From an uncultured Bacilli bacterium (lineage in GTDB: Bacteria > Bacillota_I > Bacilli_A > RF39 > UBA660), in contig CANRPL010000006.1 in assembly GCA_947632495.1 (NCBI GenBank), forward strand, positions 1 through 30,249: DNA of 30,249 bases, in the 5' to 3' direction. Shown here one piece after another: positions 16,096 through 24,108 of the stretch (positions are counted from its first letter, which is position 1; each line of letters starts with the position of its first letter). Under the pieces are notes generated by a model that saw only the letters and a program-made list of their open reading frames with translations, was not told the origin of the DNA and searched no databases. The position numbers were made by a program, and so were the translations under genes.

Positions 16096-16443
16096 TTATT
16101 TACAGATAAAGCCTTGGCTTTTATATTTTTCAAGCTCTTTAAGATAATTCTTTGCTTTTTCTTTTTTTGTGGCTGTTATCTTTAAGTCTTTAGATGTTAT
16201 TTGATAACCATCAACTTTTAAATATTCTTCTTCTAGCTTGTGAATCTCATCATCGGTAAAGGTGTATTCTTTTTTTATTTCGGTATCATTAAAGCGTTTA
16301 ATTTTAATGGTTATCACTTCTTTATAAAATTCTTCATCAATTTTATAAGTACAAGTTTTTTCTTTCAAGAAGAAGATGACATTGACCGTAATTAATAAAA
16401 CAGCCATCAGTGCCATTACGATTAGTAAGAGATATTTTTTCAT
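16096..16443 (-). CDS. Small membrane-anchored hypothetical protein, 115 residues
   Basis: A single N-terminal hydrophobic segment (MKKYLLLIVMALMAVLLITV, continuing to residue 26) acts as a signal anchor. The roughly 85-residue exterior part is lysine- and glutamate-rich and helical, with one Cys just after the membrane (KTCTYK) and one at the end (FICK), which could pair in a disulfide. No family is recognised. Its ATG overlaps the stop of the amidase gene by 4 bases (ATGA type), so the two are translationally coupled and may work together at the cell surface. Confidence 0.72.
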   Translation of the reverse strand: MKKYLLLIVMALMAVLLITVNVIFFLKEKTCTYKIDEEFYKEVITIKIKRFNDTEIKKEYTFTDDEIHKLEEEYLKVDGYQITSKDLKITATKKEKAKNYLKELEKYKSQGFICK

Positions 16444-18116
16444 GCTTCCTCCTTAACCGGTATATAGGTTTTACCTAGAGCTTCAACATAGTGTTTTATT
16501 TTGACTTCACTTAATTCTTTCCAGTGTTCCATATACCAGTTAAAATCATCCATATTACTTAAGTAGCATCCTTCATAAGTCGTTGTGTAAACATTAAATA
16601 ATTCATATGGAATTCTTTGATAGGCATACCAGTTTTTAATATCATAAGTTTGACCTGACTCTTTTTTCAATAAAGAATCAGTATCATAATTACGACCATA
16701 GATGCGCAGATGCTTTTCGGATACAGGATAAATTTTTTCCCAGTCTTTAGCAATAGCATAAGGCACTTTATAAGTATTTTTGTCACCTTGATTAGTTAGA
16801 ATAATTTCCCATCCTGAATAGTAATCATTACCAATACTATTGTGATGATTATCGTAGACAAAATGCGCTACTGCCCCATAATAACCGACAGCTTGCATGC
16901 GACGATGAAGTCTAATAAGGCTAGTTGGACCCATTAACATTCCTTCACCATTATCTTCCCTTGTTAGTAAAACTTTAAGGCCATGTTCTTCATAACGCTT
17001 TTTTTCATATAGTGATTGAGTTAAATTGAGGTCTCTTTCTTTAATTTTACTATTGACGGCACCTGAATCACTTCCCCCATGACCAGGAGTTATGACAATG
17101 TCATAAAGGTATTTAAAGTCTTCAATTTTAATAGTTGGATGATTATTAGGATAAGTAAAAGTAACAAGTTTATTACCGACTTTAGCGCGAACTAATTTTT
17201 CACTGACGTTTCTTTCATCGATGACGGCATATTCATTATCTTCTGTAACGATATTCATTTCATATGTACCATTTTCTAGGTTACTTAATTTAATGTCTCC
17301 TGTATATGATGTTACATTGGTAGCTTTCATATCAATTTTTTCACAATTATTGCCTTTGCATAATCGAATTCTAAATATACCATGTCCTGATTTAACATAT
17401 CCAGATACATTAACACCATTAGCTGTCCATTTCATCGCCGTTAGGGTGTTGGTATTTTTTGTTAAACTAGGCTTTTTGGCACTTGTTTCGCCTTTTTCAC
17501 TCTTATCAGCTGTCGGTGCAATTTTGGTTGAAACAGGTCGATTTTTAACTTTAATTGTTCTTTTAACGGATACTTCATTACCTGATGAATCGCTAACCTT
17601 ATAAGTTAAAGTGTAAGTCCCAACTTTCTTGCGGTTAACTTCACCTTCAACAACAACTTTATCCTGTAAGTCGGTATCATGGTCATCAATAACCTCATAT
17701 CCGGGCTCTTTATAGGTGTCACCGACATACATTTCCATACTAGTTTTTCCTTTAAGTTTAATGGTAGGAGCATTAATATCGATAACGTCTACAATACGAT
17801 AGACATTATAACCAATAATACTACCGCTGTCATCATTATAACTAATATAATATTTACCAATTTTGGTATTATCAATTGTACCTTGATAGCTAATATCATA
17901 TTTGTTATCATCAGTCATTATTGTTGCTTTTTCATCATTATATTCTTCATTTATGGCCAGTGAAATATTACTATCACCATTTAATTTTAATTGATAAGTA
18001 TTTTTAATTTTAACATCTTTAGTATCATTATAATATTGGTATCCTAAATATAGACAATTACCAAAGATGATGATACCAATAATAGTGTATAGACTAATTA
18101 TTATTCCTTTTTTCAT
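16440..18116 (-). CDS. Cell-surface N-acetylmuramoyl-L-alanine amidase with Ig-like domain
   Basis: This 558-residue protein has an N-terminal membrane anchor (about 4-27). A bacterial Ig-like DUF5011-type domain lies near 115-192 (YVGDTYKEPGYEVIDDHD, VGTYTLTYKVSDSSGNEVS). A Lys/Ser/Thr-rich linker and a second beta-rich region (about 228-315) follow, and an Amidase_3 domain begins near 338. Zinc-site residues are seen as H346 in ITPGHGGSDSGA, E360 in KIKERDLNLTQ and a His of the pair at 424-425 in YDNHHNSIGND. E437 in YSGWEI is the likely catalytic Glu. The enzyme would cut the amide between MurNAc and the peptide in peptidoglycan. It is coupled to the small anchored protein downstream and lies 3 bases from the GNAT gene. 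Confidence 0.88.
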   Translation of the reverse strand: MKKGIIISLYTIIGIIIFGNCLYLGYQYYNDTKDVKIKNTYQLKLNGDSNISLAINEEYNDEKATIMTDDNKYDISYQGTIDNTKIGKYYISYNDDSGSIIGYNVYRIVDVIDINAPTIKLKGKTSMEMYVGDTYKEPGYEVIDDHDTDLQDKVVVEGEVNRKKVGTYTLTYKVSDSSGNEVSVKRTIKVKNRPVSTKIAPTADKSEKGETSAKKPSLTKNTNTLTAMKWTANGVNVSGYVKSGHGIFRIRLCKGNNCEKIDMKATNVTSYTGDIKLSNLENGTYEMNIVTEDNEYAVIDERNVSEKLVRAKVGNKLVTFTYPNNHPTIKIEDFKYLYDIVITPGHGGSDSGAVNSKIKERDLNLTQSLYEKKRYEEHGLKVLLTREDNGEGMLMGPTSLIRLHRRMQAVGYYGAVAHFVYDNHHNSIGNDYYSGWEIILTNQGDKNTYKVPYAIAKDWEKIYPVSEKHLRIYGRNYDTDSLLKKESGQTYDIKNWYAYQRIPYELFNVYTTTYEGCYLSNMDDFNWYMEHWKELSEVKIKHYVEALGKTYIPVKEEA

Positions 18117-18119
18117 ATT

Positions 18120-18605
18120 TCACCTTTTTAATCTTTTCATTAATGTTTCTGTTCGCTGTTTATAGCCGAGATGACGATAGAATTCTTTGGCTTTGGAGTT
18201 ATAGCCAAAACATTCTAATAGAACATCACTACATCCAATACTCGCTAGATAATCTTCAGCATAGTTTAGAAGCATTTCTCCAATCCCTTGATGTCGATAT
18301 TCTTTGGCTATAACCAGATCAGAAATGCGTCCTCTTTTAGGAGCTTTAAAGTCATATGTTGTTTCAGCGTCGTTATTAATTAAGATAACAACTAAACCAA
18401 CTACTTTAGAAGTATCTTTCGCTAAAAAGATTTTACCTTCGTATTTATTAACATTGTTAATCGTAAAGTCAAAAAATTTTTCACGATATTCAGGTGTTAT
18501 GATGTTGTATCCATCTTCATCTAAACTAACAATGTATTCTTGTAATTCAACTAACAAGTCTTTAACTTGTTCAGCATCTTGATTAGTATATTCAACAATC
18601 TCCAT
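18120..18605 (-). CDS. GNAT-family N-acetyltransferase
   Basis: This 161-residue protein matches a single GNAT domain. The acetyl-CoA-binding motif A is EYRHQGIGEMLL (about 102-113, with QGIG at 106-109), preceded by the strand ISDLVIAKEY. The C-terminal motif is GYNSKAKEFYRHLGYKQR, typical of RimI-like and small-molecule acetyltransferases. The acceptor is unknown. It is the first gene of an operon leading into the amidase, which follows after only 3 bases. The start follows AAGGTTGGTGATTAG and an extended -10 promoter. Confidence 0.87.
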   Translation of the reverse strand: MEIVEYTNQDAEQVKDLLVELQEYIVSLDEDGYNIITPEYREKFFDFTINNVNKYEGKIFLAKDTSKVVGLVVILINNDAETTYDFKAPKRGRISDLVIAKEYRHQGIGEMLLNYAEDYLASIGCSDVLLECFGYNSKAKEFYRHLGYKQRTETLMKRLKR

Positions 18606-18620
18606 CTAATCACCAACCTT

Positions 18621-18629
18621 ATTATAACA
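18621..18629 (-). promoter_or_regulatory. Extended -10 promoter for the GNAT/amidase operon
   Basis: On the minus strand TGTTATAAT lies about 16-24 bases upstream of the ATG at 18605. No clear -35 is seen. Confidence 0.5.
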
Positions 18630-18655
18630 TAGAAAAAAATTTAGTTAGACTATCT

Positions 18656-19624
18656 TTAATGTTTCATATTTAAAAAGGCCAAACTTTTAACTTTTAAATA
18701 TGGCTTTTCTGTTTCTTTATCGCTAAATAAAATACCTTTACCGCCATTATTCCACCAATCATCAATATTAGTTTCTTTATCATCGATTAAAAGGATATTG
18801 CAGCGATTAGTTTTTAGGTATGGCTTTGGTGTATATAGTTCCGGCACAATAACTTTACTTTTAGCCATTTTAGGTGGTACGGAAATTATAGGTAAGATAA
18901 TACCATTTTCACGGAAATAGTTAATTTTTTCTTTTTCTTCTTCGTAGGAATGACAAGTCGATAGTAAGAAGATACGCCTTTTTAAAGTATAGGTAGCTTC
19001 CTTTAGAATTGTAAGACTATCCGCTATAGGAGTAGATGTGAAAATGTGCTCATGCCAATTGGTGGTAGCAAGAGCTTCTTTCCATCCTACTTCACTAGCT
19101 CTTCTAGCCATTTTTTCTTCAGTATCAAGGATAACTCCGTCAATATCAATCATAAATACGCTTTCATCATCTATTATACTGTAGATATTAAGTTCACTAA
19201 AAAGACGACGATTACGAAGTACCAAATCATCATATGAGTCTTGCGGATTGTCATCCCACGATAATTTATTCACTAACTCATAAGTGCGAAAAGCTTCAGC
19301 ATAGGGCATACCATAGATATCAGCCATTAATTCATGATAGAAACGGTATAATTTATCATCATAACGTGCTCTACTATCCCACGCTTTATTAATGGCTCTA
19401 GGTAAAAAGTAGATAGAGAAATCATTCAGCATTAGTATTGTTTTTTCACTATCATCTTCATTGAATTGAACGCTAATACGTATATAACGTTCATCTTGAT
19501 TATCTTCGCTTATCTTTTTAATGGTTTTATTTATTTTATGTATTTTTAGAAGAAATTCAATACAACCTATTTCAATTGCTTGACGATTTTCCAAGCTTAA
19601 GTTTCGCCAAAAATCTTGTTCCAT
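18656..19624 (-). CDS. HAD-superfamily protein with an unknown N-terminal domain
   Basis: This 322-residue protein is in two parts. Residues 1-150 form a helical, acidic region I do not recognise. From about 157 a HAD hydrolase core begins: motif I is FMIDIDGVILDTEE with D160 and D162, motif II is probably the Ser/Thr in FLLSTCHSY, and the acidic motif IV is LLIDDKETNIDDW. The short spacing and the ILLIDD(K/R)..N...W end resemble 5'-nucleotidase (NT5C)-like HAD enzymes that act on nucleotides or related phosphates, but the substrate is not determined. AAGGAGAAAGTTTATG precedes the start. It follows the 196-residue gene by 21 bases, forming a two-gene operon. Confidence 0.78.
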   Translation of the reverse strand: MEQDFWRNLSLENRQAIEIGCIEFLLKIHKINKTIKKISEDNQDERYIRISVQFNEDDSEKTILMLNDFSIYFLPRAINKAWDSRARYDDKLYRFYHELMADIYGMPYAEAFRTYELVNKLSWDDNPQDSYDDLVLRNRRLFSELNIYSIIDDESVFMIDIDGVILDTEEKMARRASEVGWKEALATTNWHEHIFTSTPIADSLTILKEATYTLKRRIFLLSTCHSYEEEKEKINYFRENGIILPIISVPPKMAKSKVIVPELYTPKPYLKTNRCNILLIDDKETNIDDWWNNGGKGILFSDKETEKPYLKVKSLAFLNMKH

Positions 19625-19645
19625 AAACTTTCTCCTTATTGAATT

Positions 19646-20236
19646 TTATATTTTTGTTTTACCGATTGGATGTTCCTTACAATTAAATAGTTTCTTTTCG
19701 GTATGCATTTGTGAACTTGGGGTAATGATTGTACCTTTCTCACCATCGATAATGAAAATATGTTTCAAAAGATTTAGTGTTTGATGCGCTACTAAACCAT
19801 CAATGCGCAATTGTCTAATGAGTCTTTTTATACTATCATTTAAAATATGTTCATGTTGCCATGTTTCATCTTTAGGACATAGCCCAATCGCTACTCCAAT
19901 ATTAAGAGGGCCTCTAATTTGATTGATGTTTTCTTTGATAGCTAAATATAAATCGTATACTCTAGTACAATAGATAGGACTACCTTTAGATAAAATAAAT
20001 TCATTACCTTTTATATCTGTAGGATCAATACTAGCCGCAAAGGCAAAACCTTCACCATACGCATAAAGGCCAATACATGATTGTAAGTCTTTGACCAAAA
20101 GGAGCTTCCTTTCATTGTTAGATACTCTAAACTCATGAATAGGAACATATTGTATACTATCTATATCGATTTTGCTAGCATTAAAGCCTTCTGCTTCAAG
20201 AAGCTTTTTCAGTTCATTATCGCTTAATTCTGCCAT
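19646..20236 (-). CDS. Hypothetical protein, 196 residues
   Basis: No family is recognised. The protein is soluble-looking, with a helical N-terminus (LSDNELKKLLEAEGF) and an alpha/beta remainder. A segment LQSCIGLYAYGEGFAFAASI (about 51-70) slightly recalls the SCV strand of CheD-type deamidases, but the His expected downstream is absent, so I do not assign it. A later stretch GPLNIGVAIGLCPKDETWQH and the C-terminal strand FIIDGEKGTIITPSSQ complete the fold. It is the first gene of an operon with the HAD protein, behind a TTGACA promoter and GGTGGTATTATG. Confidence 0.68.
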   Translation of the reverse strand: MAELSDNELKKLLEAEGFNASKIDIDSIQYVPIHEFRVSNNERKLLLVKDLQSCIGLYAYGEGFAFAASIDPTDIKGNEFILSKGSPIYCTRVYDLYLAIKENINQIRGPLNIGVAIGLCPKDETWQHEHILNDSIKRLIRQLRIDGLVAHQTLNLLKHIFIIDGEKGTIITPSSQMHTEKKLFNCKEHPIGKTKI

Positions 20237-20257
20237 AATACCACCTTTGTACAGAAT

Positions 20258-20286
20258 ATCTTATACTTAACTTTGTAACTTGTCAA
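20258..20286 (-). promoter_or_regulatory. Promoter for the 196-residue/HAD operon
   Basis: On the minus strand TTGACA (20286-20281) is a perfect -35, followed after 17 bases by TAAGAT (20263-20258). The ATG at 20236 lies 22 bases downstream. It is back-to-back with the promoter at 20308-20336. Confidence 0.6.
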
Positions 20287-20307
20287 TGAAAAAATTTTGT
20301 TAAAAGA

Positions 20308-20336
20308 TTGTTTTTAAATGATTTAAATGATATAAT
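20308..20336 (+). promoter_or_regulatory. Promoter for the acidic repeat protein
   Basis: TTGTTT (20308-20313) and TATAAT (20331-20336) are 17 bases apart with an extended TGA before the -10. The leader is about 35 bases and includes AAAAGGAG before the ATG at 20379. Confidence 0.65.
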
Positions 20337-20378
20337 TGTAATAATAATAGTGCAAAAGTAATGAAAAGGAGTTTTATT

Positions 20379-21596
20379 ATGGGTTTATTAGATGGACTAA
20401 AAAATTTATTTGCTGAAGATTTGCCAGAAGAACCAAAGGAAGAAGAGGAAGAAGTTGTTGAACAACCAGAGGAGGAAGAGGAAGAAGATTCTCCAGATTT
20501 AGCTACTTTCCGTGAATATCAAGCTAATGTTCAACAAGCCGTAAACGATGCTAAAGTATATACCCCTGAAGAAGTTGAACAAGCTAAAACACGTTTATCT
20601 TCAACCATTACTGGTAATAGTTATTTAGCTATGAATTACGAAAAAGAGTATCCAGATTTAAAGAAACGTGGTTTTGAAGAAGAATATAAAAAATTGGCAG
20701 ATCGTCTAGCTTCTTGTGAAACAATGGAAGAAGTTGAGAAAGTTCGCAAAGATGCTGACAAGTTAAAACAAGAATTATATGAGAAATATGATATGGCTAA
20801 AAGGGGAGTTGTTGAAGAACTTCAACAAGCTGAAGCTATGAGTATCGTTACACGTGAACGTCGTCATTTGTTATCAGAACTAGGTAAGGAAAGTTATTTA
20901 GCAGATTTATATCATGATAAGTATCAATCTTTCAAAGAAGCTAATTTTACACAAAAATATAATGAATTAGCTGTAAAAGTATCTGGCGCTAAAGATATCG
21001 CTACTATTGATGCGTTAAAGAAAGAATTTAGAGATATTAAAGATCAAGTTAAAGCTGCTCTAGAAAATGCTCCATTAGCGGATGCTAAAATTCAAAATCA
21101 TGAATTATTAACTAACATCTATGAACAATTAGCTAATGAAGATTTAGAGTTACTATGTGGCATGTTAGGATATAAAGATGGTAGTAAAGCTGCTTTAACA
21201 TTAAAGGAACGTGCTCATAGTGATTATGAACAGATGATTGATGTTATAGGTGAAGATTTAGATAAGTTATATGCTAAAAGAGATGCTTATTTAAAGAGCA
21301 ATATTAGATTAGCTTTCTTCTTAAAATGTTTAAAAGTTGATGCTCATCTTCATAATCTAGAGGCTGATGAAATGAAAGAAAAACGTTCTTTATATCGTCA
21401 TAAAGAGTTTGATTATCCTGATGCCTTTAAGACTAAAGTACGTAAAAAGTTATCTAGTAAATATCTTCAAAGGGAGGAAGAGTTACCTTTATGGTTACTT
21501 GATGACGAAGAATTAGATGAAAAGTTTGAGACAACTTATAGTGTTGCTTATCGTGTTCAAAAAATGAGAGACGAAAATGCTGCTCAAGCAAAATAA
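20379..21596 (+). CDS. Hypothetical acidic helical protein with duplicated module, 405 residues
   Basis: No family is recognised. The N-terminus MGLLDGLKNLF could form an amphipathic membrane-touching helix. It is followed by a Glu/Pro-rich low-complexity linker (about 13-40) and then an almost entirely helical protein. Two copies of a module of about 50 residues occur at 81-131 and 172-224, each opening with SYLA, followed by YP/YQ, a GF or NF, and EEYKKLA/QKYNELA. They end in a Lys-rich helix. The C-terminal third contains short basic and acidic helices (LPLWLLDDEELDEKFETTYS). ATG 20379 is chosen over an in-frame ATG at 20361 because AAAAGGAG fits only the former. A scaffold or membrane-associated role is possible but not shown. 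Confidence 0.72.
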   Translation: MGLLDGLKNLFAEDLPEEPKEEEEEVVEQPEEEEEEDSPDLATFREYQANVQQAVNDAKVYTPEEVEQAKTRLSSTITGNSYLAMNYEKEYPDLKKRGFEEEYKKLADRLASCETMEEVEKVRKDADKLKQELYEKYDMAKRGVVEELQQAEAMSIVTRERRHLLSELGKESYLADLYHDKYQSFKEANFTQKYNELAVKVSGAKDIATIDALKKEFRDIKDQVKAALENAPLADAKIQNHELLTNIYEQLANEDLELLCGMLGYKDGSKAALTLKERAHSDYEQMIDVIGEDLDKLYAKRDAYLKSNIRLAFFLKCLKVDAHLHNLEADEMKEKRSLYRHKEFDYPDAFKTKVRKKLSSKYLQREEELPLWLLDDEELDEKFETTYSVAYRVQKMRDENAAQAK

Positions 21597-21621
21597 AAAC
21601 TGATTTTAAATCAGTTTTTTT
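21596..21621. terminator. Bidirectional terminator between the repeat protein and glyA
   Basis: AAAACTGATT (21596-21605) pairs with AATCAGTTTT (21609-21618) and leads into a T-run. The A-run on the other side lets it also end the convergent glyA unit. Confidence 0.82.
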
Positions 21622-22827
21622 AATATTCTAAATCAGGATATAGAGGATGTTTAGCTGTTAATTCCTTTACTTCCTCTTTCACTTCTTCAAGAACTTTTTC
21701 ATCATCTGGGTGACGAAGTGTCTTCGCAATTAAATGTCCTACTATTTCAAAGTCTTCCTCTTTAAATCCACGTGTTGTCATAGCTGGCGTACCAAGACGG
21801 ATGCCACTTGTTTTAAAAGGCGATTCTGTTTCATTAGGAATTGTATTTTTATTACAAGTAATGTTTACAGTGTCTAAAAGATTTTGCGCATCTTTTCCTG
21901 TTATACCTAAAGGTGATTATCGGTACCACCTGAAATAATAGGGAAACCTTCCTCTTTTAATACTTGCGCTAAAACTTTAGCGTTTTTAATAACTTGTTCT
22001 TGATATGTTTTAAACTCTGGTTGTAGAGCTTCATAGAAGCATTCGGCTTTAGCACCGATGACATGCATAAGTGGACCACCCTGAATACCTGGGAAAATAA
22101 CTTTATCAATTTTATTAGCTATTTCTTCATTGTTAGTTAAAATCATTCCTCCTCTTGGACCACGTAAAGTCTTATGAGTGGTTGTTGTAACAACATCAGC
22201 ATAGGGAATAGGTGATGGATGTAATCCGGTAGCCACTAGTCCAGCAATATGAGCCATATCGACCATTAAATATGCTCCTACTTTATCGGCAATTTCTCTA
22301 AAACGTTTAAAGTCAATTATTCTAGAGTAGGCACTAGCTCCTGCGATAATCATTTTAGGTTTTTCTTTAATAGCGATAGCTTCAACTTCATCATAGTCAA
22401 TGACGCCATCACTATTGACATTATAAGCCACAATATCATAGTCAATTCCACTAAAGTTTAGTGGATGACCATGTGTTAAATGACCACCATGATTTAAATT
22501 CATTCCTAGGACTTTATCGTGGTGATTTAATAAAGCACGGTATACAGCCATATTAGCACTACTACCAGAGTGAGGCTGAACATTGGCATATTTACAGTTA
22601 AATAATTGTTTAGCTAAATTACGGGCATTTTCTTCAAAAACATCAATATATTCGCATCCCCCATAATAGCGTTTGCTAGGATAACCTTCGGCATATTTAT
22701 TTGTTAAAATACTTCCTTGAATTGTCAAAACATCTTTTGAAACAAAGTTTTCAGAAGCTATTAGTTCAATGTTATTTCGTTGCCTATTTAATTCATTTAC
22801 TAGGGCATTTTCTAGTTCTTTCATCAT
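21620..22827 (-). pseudogene. glyA: Serine hydroxymethyltransferase gene, frameshifted near the C-terminus
   Basis: Serine hydroxymethyltransferase converts serine and tetrahydrofolate to glycine and methylene-THF, using PLP. The first frame carries family signatures: NIELIASENFVS, YAEGYPSKRYYGGCEYID, HSGSSANMAVY, AHIAGLVA and the PLP-lysine block TTTTHKTLRGPRGG. It stops at once after SGGTDNHL (TAG at 21908-21910). The C-terminal part is present in another frame: GITGKDAQNLLDTVNIT, NKNTIPNETESPFKTSG, and the end ELTAKHPLYPDLEY. Comparison with the family suggests that about 22 bases (LLLVDV-like strand) are missing at 21911-21913. This is either true damage or an assembly error. The start is ATG 22827 after GGAGAGTGATAGT, with TGATATAAT upstream. 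Confidence 0.86.
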
Positions 22828-22846
22828 ACTATCACTCTCCAAAATT

Positions 22847-22855
22847 ATTATATCA
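22847..22855 (-). promoter_or_regulatory. Extended -10 promoter for glyA
   Basis: On the minus strand TGATATAAT lies about 20 bases upstream of the ATG at 22827. The -35 region is poor. Confidence 0.5.
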
Positions 22856-22884
22856 TATAACAAAATATAATAAGATATGGTTTG

Positions 22885-22911
22885 CAAAAAAATGACTTTT
22901 AAAGTCATTTT
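22885..22911 (-). terminator. Terminator after trxB
   Basis: AAAATGACTTT (22889-22899) and AAAGTCATTTT (22901-22911) form a long stem with a tiny loop. On the minus strand a T-run follows. It overlaps the stop codon of trxB and precedes the glyA promoter. Confidence 0.8.
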
Positions 22912-23797
22912 ATTGTAGATATTTTATTACTAAATGAGCTGCTATAGTTCCATCGCTGGTAGCGGTTGTAAGTTGTCTTACTTCTTTAGCACGATTATCA
23001 CCAGCTACAAAAATGCCAGCTACCTTTGTCTTTAAATCATCCGCTATGATATATCCATCATCATTTAAAGAAACAAGATCTTTAAAAATTTCATTTTGCG
23101 GTTTTTGTCCAATCGCAATAAAAAGACCATCAACATCTAAACCCTTATCATTATCTAAAGTAATTTTATTTAAATACTCCTGTCCATCTAGACTTGTGAT
23201 AGTAGCATTTAATATTGTTTCGATGTTCTTTCGCTTTTTTATTTCTTCCTGATATTTTAGTTCTCCCTTAAAGGTACTATTACGATGTATTAAATAAACC
23301 TTTTTAGCTAAATCAGATAAATATAGAGCATCTTCTAAAGCAGTATTACCACCACCGATAATAGCGACGACCTTACCTTTATAGAAATGTCCGTCACAAG
23401 TTGCACAATAGGATATTCCTTTTCCGGTATATTCTTTTTCATTAGGTATATTTAAGAGCCTTTTTTCTAATCCGGTCGCAATAATAATGGCTTTACTTTG
23501 ATAGGTATTTTTATTTGTTGTTACTACTTTATCTTTATCAACTTTAGTTACTAATTCATACTTTATTTGTCCACCTAATCTAGTTACTTGTTGGTATAAA
23601 TTGGTTGCTAAATCAAAACCAGATATATTTTCAATTCCAGGATAATTTTCAATGTGAGCAGAATTGATAATTTGTCCACCATAGGCTTTAGCTTCCAATA
23701 ACAATACTTTTTTATTAGCACGTAATAAGTATAAAGCACTTGTTAATCCCGCTGGACCAGCTCCAATAATAATTACATCATACATAGCATCACCCAT
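22910..23797 (-). CDS. trxB: Thioredoxin reductase (NADPH)
   Basis: This 295-residue flavoprotein reduces thioredoxin with NAD(P)H. The FAD motif is VIIIGAGPAGLTSALY at the N-terminus and the redox-active disulfide is SYCATCDGHFYKG. The pyridine-nucleotide site is VAIIGGGNTALEDALYL. The second FAD motif is GIFVAGDNRAKEVRQLTTAT, with GDN in place of the usual GD(V/C). Length is slightly short of the usual 305-320 but all elements are present. The ATG at 23797 overlaps the stop of trxA by one base (TAATG), and an ATG four codons on (23785), following GGGTGATGCT, is an alternative start. It is the last gene of the five-gene operon beginning at 26880. Confidence 0.94.
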   Translation of the reverse strand: MGDAMYDVIIIGAGPAGLTSALYLLRANKKVLLLEAKAYGGQIINSAHIENYPGIENISGFDLATNLYQQVTRLGGQIKYELVTKVDKDKVVTTNKNTYQSKAIIIATGLEKRLLNIPNEKEYTGKGISYCATCDGHFYKGKVVAIIGGGNTALEDALYLSDLAKKVYLIHRNSTFKGELKYQEEIKKRKNIETILNATITSLDGQEYLNKITLDNDKGLDVDGLFIAIGQKPQNEIFKDLVSLNDDGYIIADDLKTKVAGIFVAGDNRAKEVRQLTTATSDGTIAAHLVIKYLQ

Positions 23798-24108
23798 TAT
23801 ATCTTTTTAATAATCTCGACTATTTCATCTTTAGGTATGAAGCCAACACTTTTTTCTTTAAGCTCTCCATGGTTAAAAAAGAGAAGGGTAGGAATAGACA
23901 TTATACCATATTGTTTAGCTATTTCTTCACTTTCATCAACATCTAGTTTATAGAAATTTATATCAGTTAATTCATCTGCTATTTCGTCTATGATAGGTGA
24001 TAGCATTCGGCATGGGCCACACCAGTTAGCATAACAATCTACTATTACTTTTCCATTTTGAGCAATGCTCTTACTCAAATCTTGATCATTAATTTGTTTT
24101 ACTGCCAT
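23797..24108 (-). CDS. trxA: Thioredoxin
   Basis: This 103-residue thioredoxin has the classic active site WCGPCRM and cis-proline loop SIPTLLFF; the fold strands are all recognisable (KVIVDCYANWCGPC, NFYKLDVDESEEIAKQYG). It would be reduced by the TrxB encoded immediately downstream and serve as the cell's general protein-disulfide reductant. The start is placed at ATG 24108 after AAAGGATGAGACAA, inside the last 20 bases of the preceding gene, which indicates coupling. Confidence 0.95.
   Translation of the reverse strand: MAVKQINDQDLSKSIAQNGKVIVDCYANWCGPCRMLSPIIDEIADELTDINFYKLDVDESEEIAKQYGIMSIPTLLFFNHGELKEKSVGFIPKDEIVEIIKKI

Noticed and set aside
17221..17963. Plus-strand open frames opposite the amidase gene
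   Set aside because: They are antisense shadows of a well-supported gene, with no ribosome site or recognisable protein.
19646..20236. CheD-type glutamine deamidase
   Set aside because: An SCIG strand resembles the CheD Cys motif, but the downstream catalytic His is absent and no chemotaxis genes are nearby.
21900..21930. Programmed frameshift or intron at the glyA break
   Set aside because: Family residues are missing across the junction, which a simple frameshift would not cause, and there is no inserted sequence.
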